The position numbers were made by a program, and so were the translations under genes. From Streptomyces regalis (GTDB lineage: Bacteria > Actinomycetota > Actinomycetes > Streptomycetales > Streptomycetaceae), in assembly GCF_001509475.1 (NCBI RefSeq), contig NZ_LLZG01000360.1, positions 26,962 to 90,961 of the forward strand: a stretch of 64,000 nt of DNA, in the 5' to 3' direction. Numbering within the stretch: the stretch's first letter is position 1; each line of letters begins with the position of its first letter. The notes under the pieces are model-generated. The model was not told the origin of the DNA, searched no databases, and saw nothing but the letters and a program-made list of their open reading frames with translations. This document shows positions 8,637 to 18,153 of this stretch, one piece after another.

Positions 8637-10865
8637 TCACCGACGTACCGGCTTGATCCCCTCCAGGGTCGGCACCACCGGCTTGACCGAACCGTCCGCC
8701 GCGAACTCCAGGCGGTCGATGGTGGTCTCCCGGTGCATGCCGTCGCCGCCAGGCCTGCCCGGCCCGTTCAGCGCGAACCGGTGGTAGACGATGTACCAGT
8801 CGTCCGTGCCGGGCACGTTCACCACGGAGTGGTGGCCGGTGGCGAGGATGCCGTACTCGGGACGCTTGGACAGGATCGTCCCCTTCTTGGTCCACGGGCC
8901 GAGCGGGGACGGTCCCGTCGCATAGGCGACGTGGTAGTTCTCGCTGCGGGTGTCGTCCTCGGACCACATGAAGTAGTACGTGCCCTTCCGCTTGATCACG
9001 AAGGATCCCTCGCGGAAGTTGTCGGGCGTGATGTCCTGCACCTTCGACGCGTCGTACGACACCATGTCGTCGTTCAGCGGGACCACGTACCCGTGCCCGT
9101 TGCCCCAGTAGAGATACGACGTCCCGTCGTCGTCCGTGAAGACGGCCGGGTCGATCATCTGGCCCTTCAGTGAACCGCCCTTGGCGACCAGCGGCTTGCC
9201 CAGCACCTCCTTGAACGGGCCGGCCGGGGAGTCGGCCACCGCCACGCCGATCTGCTGCTCGGCGCAGAAGTAGAAGTAGTACTTGCCGTCGCGCTCGGCG
9301 ATCGCGGGCGCCCAGGCGTATTTGTCGGCCCAGCTCACGTCCGGCCCCAGGTCCAGGATCACGCCGTGGTCCTTCCAGTGGACCAGGTCCTTCGACGAGT
9401 ACGCCTTGAACCGGGTCCCGCTCCAGCCCTGGAAGCCGTCCGTCGTCGGGTAGATCCAGTACTCGCCGTTCAGGTAGTGCACATCAGGGTCGGCGTTGAG
9501 GCCGGGGAGGACGGGGCTGCCGGTCCGTACCGCCTCGACCGTCCAGGCGCGCTTCGTGCCGTCCGCCGCGGTCACCGTGTACTTCTGCGGCTTGCGGAAG
9601 TCGCGCCGGGTGCCGGAGCGCGGGCTGACCGTCGCGCCCTCACCGACCCACAGCTTCGGCGCGAGGCGGGACAGGTCCGCGTCCGGCTGCATGGGGAGCA
9701 CGGCCTTCGAGGCGCTCTCGGTGACGATCGCGTACCCCTTCTGGTCCTTCGCCGTCGCGTCCACGACCGAGGCGGGGCTCGCGGGGTACGCGGCCAGCAG
9801 CCGGTCGTACTCGGCCTGCGTCACCGGTATCACCGTGCCGTGCCGGGGGCTGGCGGGCAGCTGGTAGTCGGTGGACGGGGTCCACTTGCCCGAGTCGAGG
9901 TCGGTCGTCTCGAAGGGGACGTAGCCGCGGCCGCCGTACTCGTCGATGAACAGGTACCACTTCTCCTCGGTGTTCGACTTGAACACCGTCGGGCCCTCGC
10001 CCCGGTCCATCGCGCCGCTGCCGATGCAGTCGGCGACGAAGTCGTACGACGTGTCCGTCAGGCTGGTCGACTTCTCCGCGGTGATGAACTTCGAGCAGGG
10101 GCTGGAGGAGCTGGGGTCCCGCTCGTCCTTGGTGTAGCGGTAGTAGGTGTCCTTGTGCTTGACCACGGTCGAGTCGATGACCGAGTAGCCGGGGTCGTCC
10201 CAGACCTTCGGCTCGCTGAAGGTGCGGAAGTCCTTCGTGGTCGCGTACAGCATCTTGTTGTACGTCGATCCCGTGTGGTCGGGGTCGTCGGCGGCGTACA
10301 GCTTCGACGCCCAGAAGACGACGAACTCACCGAGGCTGTCGTCCCAGTACGCCTCCGGCGCCCAGGTGTTGCCCGCGCTGTCGGGGGAGACCTTCACCAG
10401 GCGCTGGTCGGTCCAGTGGACCAGGTCGGTGGACTCCCAGACCATGATCGACTTGCTGCCGTGCCGCTGGACCTGGTCCCAACTGCCGCTGCTGTTCTGG
10501 TACATCCGCAGGTCGGTGGCGATCATGTAGAACTTGTCGCCCTCGGGGGAGCGGATGACGAACGGGTCGCGCAGGCCCTTCTCGCCGATCGTGGAGGTGA
10601 GGACCGGCTTGCCGGCGTTGAGCTCCCGCCAGTGCAGCGGGTCGTTGCCGCGGCTGAGGGCGTAGCGGATCTGCTCGCCGTCGGCGGTGCCCTCGCCGGT
10701 GAAGTAGGCGAAGAGGTAGCCGGCGTACTTGGCCTGGCTCACGGGCTGTGTCACGGGTGGTGCTCCGGAGTTCGCGGTACTGGGGGGTGCGGCCAGCAGG
10801 CCGAGCAGAAGGGCGAGGAGGGGGATCAGCGGGGTCAGGAGCGTGCGGGCGATGCGGGGGCGCAT
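8637..10865 (-). CDS. two-module GH43 arabinanase/arabinofuranosidase-like enzyme, secreted
   Basis: 742 residues from ATG 10865 (AGGATG upstream), with signal peptide ARTLLTPLIPLLALLLGLLAA. The first GH43-like five-blade propeller (about 45-350) has YAGYLFAYFTGEG, LRDPFVIRSPEGDKFYMIATD and GEGPTVFKS. A linker follows, then a second GH43 module (about 470-740) with LNADPDVHYLNGEYW (base Asp), GQMIDPAVF (pKa-tuning Asp) and FREGSFVIKRKGTYYFMWS (acid Glu). The likely role is trimming arabinan or other arabinose-bearing side chains of pectin. The first module starts without the usual xDPD base motif, so its activity is less certain than the second's. Confidence 0.85.
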   Translation of the reverse strand: MRPRIARTLLTPLIPLLALLLGLLAAPPSTANSGAPPVTQPVSQAKYAGYLFAYFTGEGTADGEQIRYALSRGNDPLHWRELNAGKPVLTSTIGEKGLRDPFVIRSPEGDKFYMIATDLRMYQNSSGSWDQVQRHGSKSIMVWESTDLVHWTDQRLVKVSPDSAGNTWAPEAYWDDSLGEFVVFWASKLYAADDPDHTGSTYNKMLYATTKDFRTFSEPKVWDDPGYSVIDSTVVKHKDTYYRYTKDERDPSSSSPCSKFITAEKSTSLTDTSYDFVADCIGSGAMDRGEGPTVFKSNTEEKWYLFIDEYGGRGYVPFETTDLDSGKWTPSTDYQLPASPRHGTVIPVTQAEYDRLLAAYPASPASVVDATAKDQKGYAIVTESASKAVLPMQPDADLSRLAPKLWVGEGATVSPRSGTRRDFRKPQKYTVTAADGTKRAWTVEAVRTGSPVLPGLNADPDVHYLNGEYWIYPTTDGFQGWSGTRFKAYSSKDLVHWKDHGVILDLGPDVSWADKYAWAPAIAERDGKYYFYFCAEQQIGVAVADSPAGPFKEVLGKPLVAKGGSLKGQMIDPAVFTDDDGTSYLYWGNGHGYVVPLNDDMVSYDASKVQDITPDNFREGSFVIKRKGTYYFMWSEDDTRSENYHVAYATGPSPLGPWTKKGTILSKRPEYGILATGHHSVVNVPGTDDWYIVYHRFALNGPGRPGGDGMHRETTIDRLEFAADGSVKPVVPTLEGIKPVRR

Positions 10866-11109
10866 GACACATCCTGTGGGAGTCTGGGGGTTCTGGTGGG
10901 GGGTTCTGTGTGTTCGGCTGCCTCGGAGTGTCATCGGTGGGGGACGGGGCGTCAATCGGTGCGCAGGTGACGGGCGGGGACCGAAACTTTCGCTCGCTTT
11001 CGCAGGGGGCGGCAACCTTCCCGGGCACGGCGGCGACCGGATGTCAGAAGCGGGCCGGGGCGGCCCCTCCGGCCCGCTTCGTCCCCATCCCCCAGGAAAG
11101 GAACGCTCC
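10866..11109. promoter_or_regulatory. divergent promoter region, GH43 / PL9
   Basis: This 244-base gap separates the divergent GH43 and second PL9 genes, so it must hold the promoters for both. I see no gene and no clear operator palindrome. The PL9 side ends with AGGAAAGGA before the GTG start. Confidence 0.4.
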
Positions 11110-12264
11110 GTGCGTTTGAGCACCGGCCGCCACCGCAGGACCCGTACCCTGTCCATCGCCGCGGCGATCGCCGTTGCCTCGGGGGCGGGCGGCGTCTACC
11201 TCGGCCTCTCCCACGGGGGCGCCGAGGCCGCCTCGACGACGGTCACCGTGTCCACCACCGCTCAGCTGGAGTCGGCCGTCAAGAACGCGGCCGCCGGCAC
11301 CACCATCCAGGTCCGCGGAGGTACGTACACCCCCTCGGCGACCCTCAAGTCCACGGCGAACGGCACCGCTTCGGCGCGGATCACGCTGCAGGCGTACGGC
11401 GGCGAGAAGGTGAAGATCGACGGGTCCAAGCTGCCCGACGGCTCCTGGCTGGCCGGGATCTACGGCGACTACTGGACCGTCCAGAACCTCACCTTCGTCG
11501 ACTCCCCGGCCCAGGGCTTCGTCGTCACGTCGTCGGTGGGCGGCGTCTTCAAGAACCTCGTCACCGCGAACAACGGCGACTCCGGCTTCACCCTGCGTGG
11601 CGACGGCACGACGAACAACCTCGTGCAGAACCTGGACAGTTACGGCAACTACGACCCTGCCGGGCACGGGCAGAACGCCGACGGGATCGCCGTGAAGTTC
11701 GGCTCCGGGACGGGTAACAAGATTACCGGGGCACGCCTCTACAACAACTCCGACGACGGGCTCGACCTCTGGCAGTTCTCCTCGCCGGTCACCATCGAGC
11801 ACACCTGGGCCTTCGGCAACGGCAAGAACCGCTGGGGCGACTCCGCCTTCGAGGGCAACGGCAACGGGTTCAAGCTCGGTGGGGGCGGTGCCTCGGTCGC
11901 GCACGTGGTCAACAACAACGCCGCGTGGGACAACACGCTGCACGGGTTCACCGAGAACTCCAACACCGGGGCGATCGTCCTCAACCGCAACACCGCGTAC
12001 GGCAACACCGAGACCGGGTTCTACTTCGCCACCGGCAAGGCGCGGCTGGCCCGCAATCTCGCGGTGAGCAACAAGAAGGGGCTGTCCAAGGTGGGTTCGT
12101 CGACGGTGTGCGCGGCGAACAACTGGGGCAGCGGGGTCTCGACGCCCACCTTCAAGTCGAAGGACGCCACGACGGCGTACGGCGCCCGCAAGTCGGACGG
12201 CTCGCTGCCCGCGACGACCTTCCTGACGACGGGCTCGACGACCATCGGCTCGACCATGAACTAG
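11110..12264 (+). CDS. PL9-type pectate lyase, secreted (second copy)
   Basis: 384 residues from GTG 11110, preceded by AGGAAAGGA. An arginine-rich N-terminus (TGRHRRTRTLS) leads into a hydrophobic signal (IAAAIAVASGAGGVYLGLS). The beta-helix body repeats the PL9 landmarks of the 6622-7734 protein: NADGIAVKFG, YNNSDDGLDLWQF, WAFGNGKNRWGDS and the C-terminal TTFLTTGSTTIGSTMN. The two are probably an in-locus duplication that has since diverged in the signal and surface strands. It would cleave pectate outside the cell. It ends at a strong hairpin shared with the convergent PL4 gene. Confidence 0.88.
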   Translation: MRLSTGRHRRTRTLSIAAAIAVASGAGGVYLGLSHGGAEAASTTVTVSTTAQLESAVKNAAAGTTIQVRGGTYTPSATLKSTANGTASARITLQAYGGEKVKIDGSKLPDGSWLAGIYGDYWTVQNLTFVDSPAQGFVVTSSVGGVFKNLVTANNGDSGFTLRGDGTTNNLVQNLDSYGNYDPAGHGQNADGIAVKFGSGTGNKITGARLYNNSDDGLDLWQFSSPVTIEHTWAFGNGKNRWGDSAFEGNGNGFKLGGGGASVAHVVNNNAAWDNTLHGFTENSNTGAIVLNRNTAYGNTETGFYFATGKARLARNLAVSNKKGLSKVGSSTVCAANNWGSGVSTPTFKSKDATTAYGARKSDGSLPATTFLTTGSTTIGSTMN

Positions 12265-12279
12265 CCCTCGGCACAAGGA

Positions 12280-12313
12280 GAACGCCCCGCCTGTCGTCAC
12301 AGGCGGGGCGTTC
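12280..12313. terminator. bidirectional terminator hairpin, PL9 / PL4
   Basis: Perfect 15-bp stem (GAACGCCCCGCCTGT and its complement) with a 4-base CGTC loop, extendable by more pairs, between two convergent genes. This is a classic strong bidirectional terminator. Confidence 0.85.
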
Positions 12314-12364
12314 TTGTCGCCGGCCCGAGGGGGGCTCCAGCCGGCGCTGCTGACCGAGGGGGGC

Positions 12365-14047
12365 TCAGGTCAGCAGGTCCAGACAGTCGAACGAGGTGCC
12401 CGGGCTGAGGTGGGCCGAGCCGCTCGAACCACTGACGATGTTGATCCTCAGGACGTTGTACTGGTTCGTGTCCGTATTCCACGCACTATTAGGGACGTTG
12501 AACGTGAACGTGTGGTTGTTCCCACGGTAGGAACCCGTGGTGAGGGAACGCGTCGAGGGTTGTGTGGGAGCTGTGAGGACGGGCGAGACCCAGTCGTTCA
12601 CGGTGATGCGCGGCCGGCCGTTCAGGAACGCGTCCGTCACCCCGACCCGCAGCGTGTGCGCCGCCGCGGCCTGCTCCTTGGTCAGCTTGAAGTAGACCAG
12701 GACGCCGTCGTTGACGTCCTTCCACATGTACGCCGGGAAGGACGCGGCCTCGCTGCCGCCGCCGATGGTGACGTTCCCGGTCCACTTGGCCGCGCGGCCG
12801 TCGGACGGATGGGCGTACGTCATCAGCTGGGCGTTCTTGAACCCGCCGGGCGTGCCGTCCCAGTCCCCGAGCCGCCAGATGGCCTTGGCCGCCGACGGGT
12901 CGCCGGTGACGGTGATGGTGTGCAGCGAGGTCGTCGCGCCCGCCGTCACCTTCACCGTGCCGGTGTGCACGGCGAGTTCGCCCTTGTAGACGGTCATCGT
13001 GTACGTCCCCGGCAGCATCCCCTTGCAGGAGAACGCCCCCGACCCGGCCGCGGTCTTCGCCCAGTACTGCGCGTCCTTGTTCGCGAAGCCCACCGTGTAC
13101 GCGTACTTGGCGTCCATGCCCTTCAGGCCGACGCCCGCCACCTTGCCGCGACCGGACGCGCCGACCCAGCCGGTGATGCCGAGGCCGTCCACCCAGGAGG
13201 TGTCGAGCTTGGCGTGGGAGAGGGACGACGACGGCGCCCCGCCGTCCGTGAAGGACAGGACGTACGGGCCCTGGAGACCGAAGCGCTCCGGCTCCGTCTG
13301 GGCCTGGTTGTAGTGCAGGATCTCGTACAGACCGGCGCCGAGGTCGTTCGAGTGGCGCAGCAGCGAGCGATAGAACGGGCCGCCCGAGGCCTTCTCGTGG
13401 TTGGAGCGCACCAGCCACAGGCCGACCGAGCCGGTGGTGAAGCCGACGTGGTCGTAGTCGATGACGCGCTTGCCCGAGTAGTGCTTCGAGTGGGTGGTGC
13501 CGTCCGCGCGCTTCCAGACGTCACCGGCCTCGATGACCTTGTCGGAGGCCTCGATCCAGGTGTCCGAGCCCTCGTTGGGGAAGATCCCGGGCTTGAGGCG
13601 GACGAGGTAGCGGGTCGCGGTGAAGGAGGCGTCCGCCTTGTTCGTCCACAGGTAGACGTTGTTCTGGCCGCTGCGCGCCGCGTACCACTGGGTGATCGCG
13701 CCGTGCACGACCTTCACCAGGATCGTCGACCCGGACTGCTTGACGGTGACGGTGGAGGCACCGAGCCCGGACTCGACATGCGAGTGCCTGCCGCCGTACC
13801 CCTCGTACTCCTTGCCCCTGTAGGCCAGGGACGTGATGTCGCCGGTCGACTTGGAGACCTTGAAGACGAGCGAGGCTCCGGTGTCGATGACGTAGTTCGA
13901 GCCGTCGTCCCTGTAGCCGAAGGCCGCGGCGGAGGCGGAGGAGAGAAGACCGGTACCGCCCGCGACGGCGGCGCCGGTGGCGGCGACGCCGATCGCGGAG
14001 GCCCCGAGCACCCGTCTGCGGGTGAGGTGTCTCTTGTGCGTGCTCAC
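12365..14047 (-). CDS. rhamnogalacturonan lyase, PL4 family, secreted
   Basis: 560 residues from GTG 14047 (ACGGAG eight bases upstream); an upstream in-frame ATG at 14095 would only extend an unstructured leader. KRHLTRRRVLGASAIGVAA is a convincing twin-arginine signal. The N-terminal beta-sandwich catalytic region (about 45-300) has YRGKEYEGYGGRHSHVESG and NNVYLWTNKADASFTATRYLVRL. It is followed by the fibronectin-like (TYTMTVYKGELAVHTGTVKV) and CBM-like C-terminal domains of PL4 rhamnogalacturonan lyases (AIWRLGDWDGTPGGFKN). It should cut the rhamnose-galacturonic acid backbone by beta-elimination. The PL3 gene upstream is on the same strand. Confidence 0.88.
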   Translation of the reverse strand: MSTHKRHLTRRRVLGASAIGVAATGAAVAGGTGLLSSASAAAFGYRDDGSNYVIDTGASLVFKVSKSTGDITSLAYRGKEYEGYGGRHSHVESGLGASTVTVKQSGSTILVKVVHGAITQWYAARSGQNNVYLWTNKADASFTATRYLVRLKPGIFPNEGSDTWIEASDKVIEAGDVWKRADGTTHSKHYSGKRVIDYDHVGFTTGSVGLWLVRSNHEKASGGPFYRSLLRHSNDLGAGLYEILHYNQAQTEPERFGLQGPYVLSFTDGGAPSSSLSHAKLDTSWVDGLGITGWVGASGRGKVAGVGLKGMDAKYAYTVGFANKDAQYWAKTAAGSGAFSCKGMLPGTYTMTVYKGELAVHTGTVKVTAGATTSLHTITVTGDPSAAKAIWRLGDWDGTPGGFKNAQLMTYAHPSDGRAAKWTGNVTIGGGSEAASFPAYMWKDVNDGVLVYFKLTKEQAAAAHTLRVGVTDAFLNGRPRITVNDWVSPVLTAPTQPSTRSLTTGSYRGNNHTFTFNVPNSAWNTDTNQYNVLRINIVSGSSGSAHLSPGTSFDCLDLLT

Positions 14048-14091
14048 AGAACGTGCTCCGTGGATGACTCGGGGAGTGCTTGAACGTTCAC

Positions 14092-14925
14092 TCACTGGTA
14101 CGTGATGTCAGATGACGAGAACTTGCAGGCGGTTCCGTCCGGCCCGGTGCCGAGCTCCTTCGGCTCCTTGCCGCTGCTGTTGCCCTCGAAGCGGACGCAG
14201 GTCTTGATCTTCCTGCCGCTGTCGCCGTGGATGCGGACCTTGCGCAGGGCGGCCGTGTCGCCGTAGTTGGCGTTGATGCCGACGACGGAGTTCATGGGCG
14301 CGGTGACGTCGACGTCGTTGATGATGATCGTGCGCTTGTACTGCGTGGAGCAGTTTCCACAGCTGCGCACCAGCTTGCCCGAGCCCGCCACCTGGAACTT
14401 GCTGACGACCAGCTTGCCCGCGCCGTTGAACTGCAGGACTTTGTCCGACCCGTTCTTCGCGCCGCCGCCGTACACCGTGTACACGGCCGAGGAGGACTTG
14501 CCCTTGAAGGTCGCCGCGTCCTCGCCGACGTCCAGCCACCACACGCTCTGCAGCGTGCAGGAGCCCTTGCAGTGGACGCCGTCCGCGGCCGGGGTGCCGA
14601 TGATGACGTTCTTGAGGACCGCGCCGTCGGCCAGCTCGAAGATCGGGTCCTGGCCCTCCTCCTGGCCGCTGCCGCCGAGGGCGCCGGAGCCGTATAACTT
14701 CGTCAGCTTGCCGTCGTACGTGCCCGACACCTTGATCGTCGACGAGACGGGCTTGCTGCCGTTGGCCGGCGGCCAGGAAGCGGTCGCGCCGGCCGAGGAC
14801 AGTAACGACGTGGTGGTGACGATGGCGGCGCCGGTGATGCCGAGCGCGGAGACTGCGGCGATCACGGCCCGCCGCTTGGTGACCTTGCGGCGGTGGCGGA
14901 GGCGCTGTTCGGTCTGTGCTGTCAT
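14092..14925 (-). CDS. pectate lyase, PL3 family, secreted
   Basis: 277 residues. A basic N-terminus (RLRHRRKVTKRR) precedes a hydrophobic signal (AVIAAVSALGITGAAIVTTT). The PL3 core motifs are clear: ADGVHCKGSCTLQSVWWLDV, GEDAATFKG, CGNCSTQYKR and VGINANYGDTA. The family cuts polygalacturonate endolytically with calcium. The residue after WW is Leu, where Glu or Asp is common, but the GEDAATFK segment is intact. The gene ends 44 bases before the PL4 gene on the same strand, and the two are likely cotranscribed. Confidence 0.9.
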   Translation of the reverse strand: MTAQTEQRLRHRRKVTKRRAVIAAVSALGITGAAIVTTTSLLSSAGATASWPPANGSKPVSSTIKVSGTYDGKLTKLYGSGALGGSGQEEGQDPIFELADGAVLKNVIIGTPAADGVHCKGSCTLQSVWWLDVGEDAATFKGKSSSAVYTVYGGGAKNGSDKVLQFNGAGKLVVSKFQVAGSGKLVRSCGNCSTQYKRTIIINDVDVTAPMNSVVGINANYGDTAALRKVRIHGDSGRKIKTCVRFEGNSSGKEPKELGTGPDGTACKFSSSDITYQ

Positions 14926-15012
14926 GAACCGGTTCCTTGCGTGGAGGGGGGATCCTTGCGACTCCTGGTCGCCACGCGTGAGGAAGGGGTTGCCGGTGCT
15001 GACGGAATTTCT

Positions 15013-15864
15013 TTACGAGTCCCCGTCAGACGTCGAGTCGTCACCGTCCTGCGATGCGAAGTCGCCCGCCACGGACAGCTGCTTGCCGCCCGCCGTGGCC
15101 GTCATCGCATAGCTGTCGTTCTGCGCGTCCCGGCCGCCGCGCTCATGGTCGTACTGCCCCGCGAACACCCACTCGCCCGCCCGGACCGTACGGCCCTCCT
15201 TGAGCACCCAGGTGTAGACGACGAAGCCGTCCTTCTCCTCGACCGTCAGCGTGAAGTCGTCCTCCGGCAGCGAGCGCCAGGCGCCGGTCGAGGTGACCCC
15301 GCCGGTCTGCGCGACCTTCAACTGGACGGTGAGCGCGGTGAGTTGATCGCTCGTCTTGAGGGTCAGATTGCTCTGCGCCCAGAAGTCATTGCTGTGCGGG
15401 TCCACCGAGCCGTCCGACCACAGCGGGCCGTCCTCCTCGCCCTTGGCGGCGGGCGGCTGTGCCGGGGCGGGCGGCTGGGTCGGCGCGTTGGTCGTCCCGC
15501 GGGACTCCTGCGTGTCCTTGGACGTCGGGGCGGGCGGGACCGGGGCGCGGCTCGTCGCGTCCGGCGAGGGGGTGGGCGTCGGCGACGTGGCCACCGTCTG
15601 CTGCGGGGTGTCCTCCTTCACGGCGGACGCCACCGCGTAACCGCCGACCGCGAGGACACCGGCGACCGCGGCCGTCGCGCTCACCACCCGGAACCAGCCG
15701 TACACCGGGGGCCGGGTCGCACGGTGGTCGGCGCGGGTCTTCCCGGAGGAATCCGCCATGCCGCGCTCGATCCGGGCCAGGATCCGCGCGCGGTCCGGCT
15801 GGTGCGTCTCGGCCGCCTCGTGCAGCCGGGCGCGCAGTTCGTCGTGCACGTCCCGCCGCATCAT
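15013..15864 (-). CDS. single-pass membrane protein paired with sigma factor
   Basis: 283 residues. The N-terminal cytoplasmic part (about 1-65) has a helical DELRARLHEAAETHQPDRARILARIERGMA segment. A transmembrane helix follows (about 70-90, VVSATAAVAGVLAVGGYAVAS), then a long Pro/Thr/Ala linker and an extracellular beta-rich domain (about 150-283) of unknown function. The start overlaps the sigma factor stop by four bases, so the two are translationally coupled. By position it could act as a membrane partner or anti-sigma factor, but no known anti-sigma domain is recognisable, so the function is unassigned. Confidence 0.7.
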   Translation of the reverse strand: MMRRDVHDELRARLHEAAETHQPDRARILARIERGMADSSGKTRADHRATRPPVYGWFRVVSATAAVAGVLAVGGYAVASAVKEDTPQQTVATSPTPTPSPDATSRAPVPPAPTSKDTQESRGTTNAPTQPPAPAQPPAAKGEEDGPLWSDGSVDPHSNDFWAQSNLTLKTSDQLTALTVQLKVAQTGGVTSTGAWRSLPEDDFTLTVEEKDGFVVYTWVLKEGRTVRAGEWVFAGQYDHERGGRDAQNDSYAMTATAGGKQLSVAGDFASQDGDDSTSDGDS

Positions 15865-16430
15865 CGGTTCCTTCCTCCGGCGTCGCCGGTGCGCGCCATC
15901 GCCGCGGCATGCACCTTGAGCGGAGCGCCCTGCGCCCCGAGCAGCCGTTGCAGCTCCGCCATCCCCTTCGAGGTCTGGCTCTTCACCGTACCGACCGAGA
16001 CGCCCAGCGCGAGCGCGGTGTCCTTCTCGGAGAGGTCGAAGGCGTGCCGCAGCACCACACAGGCGCGTTTGCGGAACGGAAGTCTACGCAACGCCCCCTG
16101 GACGTCGACGACGCCCGCGATGTCCGGGTTCTCCGTCTTCTCCTCGCGCTGAGACCAGAACAGGGCGATCCGCCGCCGCTCCCGGACCGCGCTGCGGATC
16201 CTGGTGCGGGCCATGTTGGCCACGACCCCGCGCGCGTACGCCACCGGATGGTCGGCCGCGCGTACCCGGTCCCAGCGGTGCCACAGGGCCAGCAAAGCGT
16301 CCGCGGCCAGATCGTCGGCGGCGTCCGCCTCACCGGTCAGCAGGTGGGCCAGGCGCGAGAGTTCGGCATAGTGGCGTTCGAAGAAGGTGTGGAACTCCAC
16401 GGAGGCGGCGTCGTCGACGACTGTGCCCAC
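15861..16430 (-). CDS. SigE-family ECF-type RNA polymerase sigma factor
   Basis: 189 residues. Region 2 is FFERHYAELSRLAHLLTGEADAADDLAADALLALWHRW, and region 4 is LRRLPFRKRACVVLRHAFDLSEKDTALALGVSVGTVKSQTSKGMAEL with a clear helix-turn-helix. This matches the SigE-family group common in Streptomyces. It is the first gene of a two-gene operon with the membrane protein just downstream, and is divergent from the purine permease gene. No matching promoter motif is obvious, so autoregulation cannot be judged. Confidence 0.88.
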   Translation of the reverse strand: MGTVVDDAASVEFHTFFERHYAELSRLAHLLTGEADAADDLAADALLALWHRWDRVRAADHPVAYARGVVANMARTRIRSAVRERRRIALFWSQREEKTENPDIAGVVDVQGALRRLPFRKRACVVLRHAFDLSEKDTALALGVSVGTVKSQTSKGMAELQRLLGAQGAPLKVHAAAMARTGDAGGRNR

Positions 16431-16689
16431 GGGCGACTCCTCCTGCCTGTGAGTGGCATGTGTATGACATGTGGTCGTTCGGCGATCATTTGGAGATCAT
16501 CCGGTCGAGGTCCGGAAGCGTAGCAGTGATCGAATGCTCAGTTCGTACGAGGCTTCGAATGCCGTGTGGTAGGTCGCACGTGAGCGGCCCTGATTCCGTA
16601 ACACGGGGAAAACCTGAAACGCGTTCAACGCGGGAACAATCCAGCCAGCATCCGCACACCGATCCGTCAGGCAACAAGGAGCGACCGTC
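16431..16689. promoter_or_regulatory. divergent intergenic region, sigma factor / permease
   Basis: This 259-base gap lies between the divergent sigma factor and NCS2 permease genes. I see no coding signal, riboswitch core or clear palindrome. It must contain at least the permease promoter; AACAAGGAG serves as that gene's ribosome site. Confidence 0.35.
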
Positions 16690-18141
<1,452 letters not shown>

Positions 18142-18153
18142 CCCTGAGCAGCC

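Noticed and set aside
9366..10970. Long open frame on the plus strand opposite the GH43 gene
   Set aside because: It is antisense to a clear GH43 protein and its translation is repetitive Arg/Val/Gly-rich; a GC-bias shadow.
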